A stretch of DNA of 64,000 bases from Betaproteobacteria bacterium HGW-Betaproteobacteria-16. Lineage in GTDB: Bacteria > Pseudomonadota > Gammaproteobacteria > Burkholderiales > Burkholderiaceae_C. The stretch's first letter is position 1. Each line of letters starts with the position of its first letter. The stretch covers positions 1 to 64,000 of the forward strand of contig PHCQ01000013.1 of NCBI GenBank assembly GCA_002840835.1, read 5' to 3'. This document shows positions 57,964 to 64,000 of the stretch, piece by piece. The notes beneath the pieces are model-generated. The model saw only the letters and a list, made by a program, of their open reading frames with translations, made no database searches and was not told where the DNA came from. Made by a program: the position numbers and the translations under genes.

Positions 57964-59501
57964 GCTTGATTCGCAACGGAGCCAAGGAAATGACATGCAC
58001 AAATTCAAAGTGGGTGGCGGTTGCGCTGACCCTGGTCCTGGTGTTTACCTGCGCGGTCTCGATGGCCGCCGCACCCGAACCTCCACAGACAGTGGCCGTG
58101 GTCACGCGCGACATGACGCCGCTGCGGGCCGCACCGGCAGCGTCGGCCGCGCGCTCCAGCGTGCTCTGGCGCGGCGAGCTGCTGGAGGTGCGCGGCTTGC
58201 GGGGCGACTACGCGCTGGTCTGGGACCATCACCGCGAACGGGGCGGCTTCGTGTTGAGCGAGCAACTGCACCCGTTGCAGACCTCGGCCACGGACCTGCC
58301 CGGTCTGCAGGCCCTGCTGGCTTTTGTGAGCCAGCAGCCGGGCGACGAGACGCTGGGTCTGGCGCTGGCGGCCGCCGTGGTGCAGGCACTGCCCCCGCAA
58401 GACCTGCATGGCCCCGCCGAGGCCGTCGTGCTCGACGCCATCGGGCGCCAGGCCGAACGGCTCGGCGAACGCATCACACGCGGCGCCGGTGAGCGCAGCC
58501 GCGACCAGACCACCTTGACCGCGCATGTGGACATCGCTGCGCGGCACGGTGTTCGTTTCCTCAGCGTGGCCGCTGGCGAAGCCGTGGTGCATTGTTATGA
58601 GGGCGACGCGTACCGCAGGCTGCTGACGAATCGCCATGCCACCCCCGAGCAGCGCGCACGCGCGGTGCTGGCGCTCACAAAGCCCAACTGTGTGACCGAA
58701 CCGCTTCGACCCGCAGAACGTGAAGCGTTGGACCAGCAGCGCGACGCGTTGCTGGCTCAGGCGCCAACCGATGGGCTGGCCCCGCATTGGGCGGCCCGGT
58801 TGCAGATCCGCCAGGCCGAGGTGCTCAGCCGCCTGGCCTTTGCGGCTGTGCGCCGCGGTGACGCTGTGGCCGCCAGCGCGGCCGCCCGCCTGGCCATGGA
58901 CGCCTTGACCTCGGCCGCGACCGAAGACCTCTCGGAGGCGGACCGGCGCGAGCACCGGGAGGCCGTGCTGCGCACCAATGCGGTTCGCTGGGCGGCTGTG
59001 CCTTCTGCCACCACCGTGCCGGCAGGTGTGCCGCTGGCGGTCGAGACCCAAGCTGACGGTCAGACCTGTGTGCGACTGCACGAACAGAAGAACGCGCAGA
59101 AAACGCTCGCCCAACGCTGCACCTGGGGGCAGGTCTGGGCCGCATCGGCACAGCGCAACCGGGAGCGCAACGCCATCGTGCTGGCGGTGCAGCCCATCGA
59201 CGGCTGGCGCGAGCTCTGGGTGTTTCGTCAGACGCGCCAGGGCTGGGAGGTGCTGGTGCAGCCACCGGCGGCGTTGCTGCCGGGTGTGGGTTTCGCCGAG
59301 TTTGCCGGCTGGGTGCCTGGCGGAAACAGCATGCTCATGGCCCGGGAAGCCATGGCCGAAGGCCGCACCATCCGTCGCTTCGAAGTGGTGAGGCTTGACA
59401 CACTGACCCCGGAACGCATCGCGTTCAGACCGGATGCCTTGGGTGCCTTCAACCGATGGGCCGATACCGGGTGGAAGCAGCTGTCGCTGGCGCTGCGCTG
59501 A
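57960..59501 (+). CDS. Exported hypothetical protein with SH3-like N-terminal domain
   Basis: 513-residue protein without a known whole-length family. A signal peptide (WVAVALTLVLVFTCAVSMAA, ending AAPEP) is followed by an SH3b-like domain (AVVTRDMTPLRAAPAASAAR, WRGELLEVRGLRGDYALVWD; about 45-110), a helical middle region and a C-terminal beta-propeller-like part (ELWVFRQTRQGWEVLVQPPA to FDVVRLD-type repeats). It should act in the periplasm. The ATG at 57960 overlaps the SPFH stop by 4 bases; an internal ATG at 57990 is possible. It is probably a periplasmic partner of the SPFH protein. Confidence 0.8.
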   Translation: MSLIRNGAKEMTCTNSKWVAVALTLVLVFTCAVSMAAAPEPPQTVAVVTRDMTPLRAAPAASAARSSVLWRGELLEVRGLRGDYALVWDHHRERGGFVLSEQLHPLQTSATDLPGLQALLAFVSQQPGDETLGLALAAAVVQALPPQDLHGPAEAVVLDAIGRQAERLGERITRGAGERSRDQTTLTAHVDIAARHGVRFLSVAAGEAVVHCYEGDAYRRLLTNRHATPEQRARAVLALTKPNCVTEPLRPAEREALDQQRDALLAQAPTDGLAPHWAARLQIRQAEVLSRLAFAAVRRGDAVAASAAARLAMDALTSAATEDLSEADRREHREAVLRTNAVRWAAVPSATTVPAGVPLAVETQADGQTCVRLHEQKNAQKTLAQRCTWGQVWAASAQRNRERNAIVLAVQPIDGWRELWVFRQTRQGWEVLVQPPAALLPGVGFAEFAGWVPGGNSMLMAREAMAEGRTIRRFEVVRLDTLTPERIAFRPDALGAFNRWADTGWKQLSLALR

Positions 59502-59519
59502 CGGCGCATGCCCGTCAGC
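59497..59519. terminator. 8-7-8 hairpin between convergent genes
   Basis: GCTGACGG-CGCATGC-CCGTCAGC, overlapping the stop of the exported protein gene and facing the dctP stop. There is no T tract on either side, so it may be a weak or Rho-assisted bidirectional terminator. Confidence 0.45.
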
Positions 59520-59535
59520 CCGCGATGACAACGGT

Positions 59536-60525
59536 TCACTTCATCGCATTGATCTTCTCCAGCATGCCCGCCGGCCATTGTTTGGCTTCGGCGGAGGCCA
59601 GATAGATCTTCTGTGCGTGCTCGCGGAATGCGTCGATGTTGGGTGTGTACACGTCCAGCCCCTGTTGTTTGAAGCTGTCGGCCAGTTCCTTCTCGCGCTT
59701 GAGGTGTTCGGCCGTGCTCCAGGCGATGGCCTTGTCGGCGGCGGCCTGAAAGGCTTGCTGCTTCGCAGGCGTCATGCCTTCCCAGATTTTCATGTTCACC
59801 GTGAGCAGGTCGTAGCCCACCAGGTGCGAGGTCAGCACGATCTGCGACATCACCTCGAAGAACTTCATGTTCTGCACATTGGGCAGCGGGTTGTCCTGGC
59901 CGTCGATGGCACCGGTCTGCAGGCCGGTGTAGGTTTCGGCATAGGCCATGGGCGTGGGGTTGGCGCCCAGCGAACGGCCCAGCAGGGCCCAGCTCTCACC
60001 GGGTGGCATGCGCAGCTTGATGCCGGCCAGATCGGCTGGGGTGTTGATCTTCTTTTTGGGCTTGAGGCCAACCTGCCGTGTGCCGAAGAAGGTCGGTCCC
60101 AGGATCTTCACTTTCAACTGGTCTTCAACCATCTTCTTCATCTCGGTGCCCATGTCACTGGCGAAGAAGGCGCCGAGGTGGTTGGCGTCACGGAAGAGAT
60201 AGGCCGAGGTGAGCAGCGACCAGGCAGGCACCTGCTTGGCGATGTCCTGCGGGCCGATGTTGCCCATGTCGAGGTTGTTGCGCTGCAGGGCCACCAGTTC
60301 GGTGCCCTGACGGTACAGGGTGGAGTTCAGGTAGACCTCCAGCTTGAAGTCGGCTTCCACGTCCTTGCCGAACATCTTCATCATGTCGGCGCGGATGTCG
60401 CGATCGGAGAACACAGCGGCAAAGCGCAACGGGGTGTTGCCCTGCGCCCAGGCGGGCACGAGCGCGGCGGAGGCCAGGGCGGCGCCGGCAGCGATGGCAC
60501 AACGGCGGTTGATGTGACGATTCAT
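59536..60525 (-). CDS. TRAP transporter substrate-binding protein DctP
   Basis: 329-residue periplasmic solute receptor of the DctP family. A Tat-like signal (INRRCAIAAGAALASAALVP) precedes LRFAAVFSDRDIRADMMKMF, LGPTFFGTRQVGLKPKKKIN, LAGIKLRMPPGESWALLGRS and GLQTGAIDGQDNPLPNVQNM. The Arg in IKLRMPP is the conserved carboxylate clamp, so an organic acid ligand is expected. No membrane subunits (DctQ/DctM) are in the window; they may lie elsewhere. It follows aroQ by 47 bp on the same strand, which points to quinate- or shikimate-like acids. Confidence 0.94.
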   Translation of the reverse strand: MNRHINRRCAIAAGAALASAALVPAWAQGNTPLRFAAVFSDRDIRADMMKMFGKDVEADFKLEVYLNSTLYRQGTELVALQRNNLDMGNIGPQDIAKQVPAWSLLTSAYLFRDANHLGAFFASDMGTEMKKMVEDQLKVKILGPTFFGTRQVGLKPKKKINTPADLAGIKLRMPPGESWALLGRSLGANPTPMAYAETYTGLQTGAIDGQDNPLPNVQNMKFFEVMSQIVLTSHLVGYDLLTVNMKIWEGMTPAKQQAFQAAADKAIAWSTAEHLKREKELADSFKQQGLDVYTPNIDAFREHAQKIYLASAEAKQWPAGMLEKINAMK

Positions 60526-60572
60526 GGCAAATGTCTCCTCTAGGTTGGGGTGAAAAGCAAACAAACAAAACT

Positions 60573-61031
60573 TCAGGTGGCGGCCGGGGCTGCGGCGCAC
60601 AGGCGCTCATGCACGGCGCGGATCGCCAGCTCGTAACCGAACGCGCCAAAGCCGCAGATCACGCCCGTGGCCGCCAGCGACACCAGGGATTTCTGGTACA
60701 GCTCGTCGCGGCGGTGGATGTTGGTGATGTGCACCTCGGCGATGGGCAGATCGAGCGCCTTGAGCGCGTCCAGCAGCGGGATCGAGCGAAATGAAAGCCC
60801 GGCCGGGTTGATGACCACGGCGGCTGCGTGCTCGCGCGCCTCTTGCACCCAGTCCACCAGCACGCCTTCATGATTGGACTGGCGAAACTCGCAACCCAGC
60901 CCCAGCTCGGCCGCCACACGGCGGCACAGTTGCTCGACCTGGGACAGGGTGGTGGAGCCATAGAGCGCGGGTTCCCGCACGCCGAGCAGGTTGAGGTTGG
61001 GTCCGTTGAGGATGTGGATGGTTGTGGTCAT
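60573..61031 (-). CDS. aroQ: Type II 3-dehydroquinate dehydratase
   Basis: 152-residue type II dehydroquinase, converting 3-dehydroquinate to 3-dehydroshikimate. Conserved blocks are IHILNGPNLNLLGVREPALY with the catalytic Tyr, EFRQSNHEGVLVDWVQEARE, VVINPAGLSFRSIPLLDALK and VHITNIHRRDELYQKSLVSL with the catalytic His. The short type and its place with a TRAP receptor, an IclR gene and an SDR suggest a catabolic rather than a biosynthetic role. The divergent IclR gene probably controls it. Confidence 0.95.
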   Translation of the reverse strand: MTTTIHILNGPNLNLLGVREPALYGSTTLSQVEQLCRRVAAELGLGCEFRQSNHEGVLVDWVQEAREHAAAVVINPAGLSFRSIPLLDALKALDLPIAEVHITNIHRRDELYQKSLVSLAATGVICGFGAFGYELAIRAVHERLCAAAPAAT

Positions 61032-61175
61032 GGCAATGCCTGTTTCAAACGGGTCGCTGCGGCGGTCTCAATGCTGTTCAATCCCCTTCACTGCGCCTAC
61101 ATTGGGGGCCCTGGTTTTCAAGCCCTCTGCGGGAACGGGTGTGTTGTTGTTGCAGCCGATTCTTGACCCGTATCA

Positions 61176-61198
61176 GGAAAGACTTTCCAAACTGGAAA
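61176..61198. promoter_or_regulatory. Candidate IclR operator
   Basis: GGAAA-GAC-TTTCC-AAACT-GGAAA: two overlapping inverted repeats sharing the central TTTCC. It lies 29 bp upstream of the iclR start in the aroQ/iclR divergent space. A TTGACC (61163-61168) precedes it. Confidence 0.5.
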
Positions 61199-61226
61199 CC
61201 GATTCCGTCATAAGAAATATTCAGAG

Positions 61227-62018
61227 ATGAACCTTGCACTGGACCGTGGACTTTCCCTGCTGGAGCACATGGCGGCACACCCCGGTGGCTTGCCGCTGGC
61301 CCAGATGGCGACCGAGCTGGACATCCCGCTGAGCGCCTGCCATCGCCTGCTGGACGACCTGCAGCGCCGCGGCTATGTGCGGCAGGTGCGCGCGCAGGGC
61401 GACTACCTTCTCACCACCAAACTGGCCTCGCTGGGGCTGGGCTATCTCAGCACGGCGGGCATCGTCGACATTGCCGAACCCTTGCTGGAACGGCTCGCGC
61501 ACAGCTCGGGTGAGCTGGTGAGGCTGTCGATCGTGGACGACGACCGCCTGACATGGATTGCAAAGGCGCAGGGCATGCGCCAGGGCCTGCGCTACGACCC
61601 CGACATGGGCATGGACGCGCGCCTGTCGTGCACGGCGTCGGGCCACGCCTGGTTGCTGACGCTGAGCGACGAGCGTGCGCTCGACCTCGTCACGCGCCAG
61701 GGGTTTGGTTCGCCCGCCGAGTACGGCCCGAAGGCGCCCACCACCGTCAAGGCCCTGTTGGGCTATCTGCATGCCGCGCGCGTGCGCGGCTACGCCATGA
61801 TCGACGAGGTGTTTGCCCCCGGCATGAGCGCCATGGCGGCGCCGGTGATGCGCCGGGGCGAAGCGATCGGGGTGCTCAGCATCGCCGGGCCGCGGATCCG
61901 GCTCACCAATGAGCGCATGCACACCCTGGCGCCCTCGTTGCTGGCAGCGGCCGCCGAACTGGGCCCGATCAGCAACGGGTCCAGCCTGTTCGGCCGGCCG
62001 CCTCTGGGCAAGGGATGA
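61227..62018 (+). CDS. IclR-family transcriptional regulator
   Basis: 263-residue regulator. The N-terminal winged HTH is LPLAQMATELDIPLSACHRL with LDDLQRRGYVRQVRAQGDYL; the C-terminal IclR effector domain is GMDARLSCTASGHAWLLTLS, GYAMIDEVFAPGMSAMAAPV and GVLSIAGPRIRLTNERM. IclR proteins in such clusters respond to aromatic or hydroaromatic acids. It is divergent from aroQ-dctP and 69 bp before the SDR gene, so it may control both sides. Confidence 0.94.
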   Translation: MNLALDRGLSLLEHMAAHPGGLPLAQMATELDIPLSACHRLLDDLQRRGYVRQVRAQGDYLLTTKLASLGLGYLSTAGIVDIAEPLLERLAHSSGELVRLSIVDDDRLTWIAKAQGMRQGLRYDPDMGMDARLSCTASGHAWLLTLSDERALDLVTRQGFGSPAEYGPKAPTTVKALLGYLHAARVRGYAMIDEVFAPGMSAMAAPVMRRGEAIGVLSIAGPRIRLTNERMHTLAPSLLAAAAELGPISNGSSLFGRPPLGKG

Positions 62019-62087
62019 GTCTGTTCCGCGCCAGCCAGCTGTGGCACAGTGCCTCATCTTTTCATCCCATCTGAAGGAATCCGCTCC

Positions 62088-62837
62088 ATGACCCAATACG
62101 CAATCGTCACCGGCGCCGGCAGCGGCATTGGCCGTGCCTGTGCCCTGGGGCTGCTGGCCGAAGGCTGGCACGTGGCCCTGATGGGCCGGCGGGCCGACGC
62201 GCTGCAGGCCACCGCCGAAGCCGCTGGCGCCAACGCCGCCAACGCCTTTGTGCTGCCCTGCAACGTAGCCGACGATGAGGCGGTGGCCGCCGCCTTTGCT
62301 GCGGTGCGCGAGCGCTTCGGCCGGCTGGATCTGCTGTTCAACAACGCCGGTGGCGGCCTGGGCGCGAAGACGCCCGACCTGGTGAGCGCGGCCGAATGGC
62401 GGCAGGTGGTCGACGTGAACCTGAACGGCGCGTTCTATTGCCTCTCGCAGGCCTTCAAGCTGATGAAAGAGCAGACCCCCATGGGCGGACGCATCATCAA
62501 CAACGGCTCCATTTCGGCCTACGCGCCGCGCCCGGGTTCCATCGCCTACACCGCCACCAAGCACGCGGTCAGCGGCTTGACCAAGACCGCCGCTCTGGAT
62601 GGTCGAACCTATGGCATCGCGGTGGGGCAGATCGACATCGGCAATGCCGCCAGCGAGCTCACTGCCCGCATGGCAGACGGGGTACCCCAGGCCGACGGCA
62701 GCATCCGCCCCGAGCCGCGCATGGAGCTGCAGGCGGTGGTCGACACGTTCATGGGCATGGCGCGCCTGCCGCTGTCGGCCAATGTGCTGTTCACCACCGT
62801 CATGGCCACCAACATGCCCTACATCGGGCGCGGCTGA
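62088..62837 (+). CDS. SDR-family NAD(P)-dependent oxidoreductase
   Basis: 249-residue short-chain dehydrogenase with a complete active site: cofactor motif YAIVTGAGSGIGRACALGLL, NNAGGGLG, catalytic Ser in INNGSISAYAPRP and the YxxxK in IAYTATKHAVSG. The order fits a classical SDR. Arg-rich RRADALQATA after the first strand suggests NADP. The ATG at 62088 follows CTGAAGGAATCC. Its neighbours (IclR, DctP, AroQ) suggest a step in hydroaromatic acid use, for example a quinate- or shikimate-type dehydrogenation. This is inferred only. Confidence 0.92.
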   Translation: MTQYAIVTGAGSGIGRACALGLLAEGWHVALMGRRADALQATAEAAGANAANAFVLPCNVADDEAVAAAFAAVRERFGRLDLLFNNAGGGLGAKTPDLVSAAEWRQVVDVNLNGAFYCLSQAFKLMKEQTPMGGRIINNGSISAYAPRPGSIAYTATKHAVSGLTKTAALDGRTYGIAVGQIDIGNAASELTARMADGVPQADGSIRPEPRMELQAVVDTFMGMARLPLSANVLFTTVMATNMPYIGRG

Positions 62838-63037
62838 CCATGTTGCGCGCCGGCACCCGGTCATGAGGCCGCAGTGCGCGGCCGCCTGCGACCATGGGGA
62901 GACCCCTTGTGTGACGGAGTTGGCGTCGGACGGCTTCAAGCGGGTGCCGAACCGCACTATGCTTGGCGGAGTGCGTGTGGCGGGGCAAGGCTGATGCCAG
63001 CGCGACCGAATTGACGGATTCCACCGGCGGAGAACAC

Positions 63038-63889
63038 ATGGCGAGCGATTTGGACACGGTCAGGGTGCTGAGGGCACTCTTCAACGACATGCCGCGCGCG
63101 CCGGAAGGCCTGTCGCAGGAAGAAACCGTGGCCTGGGTCCGGCAGTCGATGATCGACTACGAGGGCGGCGACATGGCCTACATGCTCGAACACGTCACGC
63201 GCAACGCCATGCTCGACATCGCCCTGCGCCTGCGCGAAGACGGCAACCTGCAGGACGACGCGGCCTTCGACGAAACGGTGGAGATGTTGTCCACGCCCGA
63301 GGGTCGCAAGACCTTCATGGACCGCATCATCGCCGCCCAGAAAACCGTGGACGCTACGGCGCGGCTGCTGCGGCGCGCCAAGCGCACACCGGGCGAGCCT
63401 GAACCGCATTTCAGCTCGCTGTCTGAAGAAATCCAGCGCTTCATCAATGCGGCGCCGGGTGGCCCAGGGCCCCTGTATGCCGAGTACGCCGCCCGGGAAG
63501 ACGTGATCGAGATCGGCGTGTTCGACGTGGCGCCCGCGCAGGTGCATGAGTTCTCGTGGGGCTTCGTGGCCGAGCACGGAGATGCGTGGCATTTTTACGT
63601 GGCCGATGTCTGGCGCCGCGGAACGGTGGGCTATTTCGACCGCTTCGACCGGGTCTGGCAAAGGGAAACCACATCCCCACGTGGCGGCGCCTTGTTTGCC
63701 TCACCCGTGCCTGCAGGCATTGCCATGGACGACGGCATCGGCAGCTTCAGCAGCATGGTGCTGACCTCGGCCAACGGGCTCGCCGATCCTGACCTTCGCC
63801 ACTGGGTGGGCGAGGTGTTCATCCAGCAGGTGCTTCCCTACATGGTGAGCCAGGTGCTGGACGACGACGACGACCTGCCGTTGCCATAG
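63038..63889 (+). CDS. Hypothetical protein, 283 residues
   Basis: Soluble acidic protein with no recognised domain. It has a helical N-terminal half (ETVAWVRQSMIDYEGGDMAY, FMDRIIAAQKTVDATARLLR) and a beta-rich C-terminal half with aromatic clusters (HEFSWGFVAEHGDAWHFYVA, WRRGTVGYFDRFDRVWQRE), ending in a run of Asp residues. The ATG at 63038 follows GGCGGAG; an upstream in-frame extension to 62963 lacks a ribosome site. It is 200 bp after the SDR gene and is probably transcribed on its own. The function is unknown. Confidence 0.72.
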   Translation: MASDLDTVRVLRALFNDMPRAPEGLSQEETVAWVRQSMIDYEGGDMAYMLEHVTRNAMLDIALRLREDGNLQDDAAFDETVEMLSTPEGRKTFMDRIIAAQKTVDATARLLRRAKRTPGEPEPHFSSLSEEIQRFINAAPGGPGPLYAEYAAREDVIEIGVFDVAPAQVHEFSWGFVAEHGDAWHFYVADVWRRGTVGYFDRFDRVWQRETTSPRGGALFASPVPAGIAMDDGIGSFSSMVLTSANGLADPDLRHWVGEVFIQQVLPYMVSQVLDDDDDLPLP

Positions 63890-63895
63890 GCACTG

Positions 63896-64000
63896 GCCCC
63901 CACGCTCCGCCGCTGCGCGGGTCGCTGCCCCCCAAGGGGGCTGACCTTGCTTGGGGCGGCCCGGCGCTGCGGTCTTCTTTCCCCCACGCTCCGCCGCTGC
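63896..64000. repeat. Dispersed GC-rich repeat at the right edge
   Basis: CCCCACGCTCCGCCGCTGCG occurs at 63898 and again (CCCCACGCTCCGCCGCTGC) at 63981, with CCCCCCAAGGGGGC and CTTGCTTGGGGCGGCCCGGC between. The copy runs off the window. It follows the end of the hypothetical gene and may serve as a terminator. Confidence 0.6.

Noticed and set aside
61221-62957. A 578-codon open frame on the minus strand
   Set aside because: It is antisense to the IclR and SDR genes, both of which have clear family motifs; the shadow has none.

Overview
The window is chromosomal DNA from a high-GC betaproteobacterium, most likely a member of the Comamonadaceae (Hydrogenophaga/Acidovorax-like). This rests on the many Bug/TctC-type binding proteins, the tctDE/tctCBA layout, the lack of introns or mobile-element genes, and a family of GC-rich intergenic hairpin repeats of the kind these genomes carry. 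No rRNA, tRNA, CRISPR array, transposase or phage gene was seen. Coding density is high. Most long open frames antisense to genes are GC shadows and are left out.

Layout. 1-7.5 kb (minus strand): one long operon carrying allophanate hydrolase (atzF), a nitrate/taurine-type ABC importer, and the atzG-atzE-atzH set of the lower cyanuric-acid/biuret pathway, ending in a BMP-type binding protein cut by the window edge. Two palindromes lie upstream of atzF, and a chemoreceptor gene is divergent. 9.4-13.6 kb (minus): a polar amino-acid ABC importer with a C45-type Ntn hydrolase and an RpiR-type regulator, preceded by a perfect 11-5-11 inverted repeat. 13.8-21.8 kb: a saccharopine-dehydrogenase-like enzyme, a lone Bug protein, the tctE/tctD two-component system and the tctCBA tricarboxylate transporter, closed by a strong terminator. 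21.8-26.3 kb: small envelope proteins, then TetR-Bug-amidase. 26.6-35.6 kb: an operon resembling acyclic terpene utilization (atu), with TetR, SDR, a two-subunit acyl-CoA carboxylase, two acyl-CoA dehydrogenases, an enoyl-CoA hydratase and a thioesterase. Its carboxyltransferase gene contains a perfect 38-bp inverted repeat kept in frame. 35.7-37.2 kb: a glycine-rich secreted protein and YedK.

37.3-47.8 kb is the most interesting part. It looks like a reactive-sulfur/redox island. A BigR/SqrR-type ArsR repressor is co-transcribed with a SulP transporter and is divergent from a Blh persulfide dioxygenase; the shared promoter region is a near-perfect mirror-image palindrome. OsmC, an alpha/beta hydrolase, a TlpA-like thioredoxin with an Lgt-like membrane part, two methyltransferases, an FNR-type regulator and a peroxiredoxin follow. 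Next is a sigma-54 activator with the exact cysteine spacing of the sulfane-sulfur sensor FisR, divergent from a metal-site-degenerate relative of persulfide dioxygenase that has a candidate sigma-54 promoter and upstream activating site.

47.8-53.3 kb: an aromatic-ring-type flavin monooxygenase with a MarR regulator, an FKBP/SSB-like set, a GlxA-type AraC regulator and a MAPEG protein. 53.4-59.5 kb: an unusual two-component system facing an SPFH (stomatin-like) protein and a secreted partner. 59.5-62.8 kb: a likely catabolic cluster with a DctP TRAP binding protein, type II dehydroquinase (aroQ), an IclR regulator and an SDR. The window ends with an unassigned protein and another dispersed repeat.
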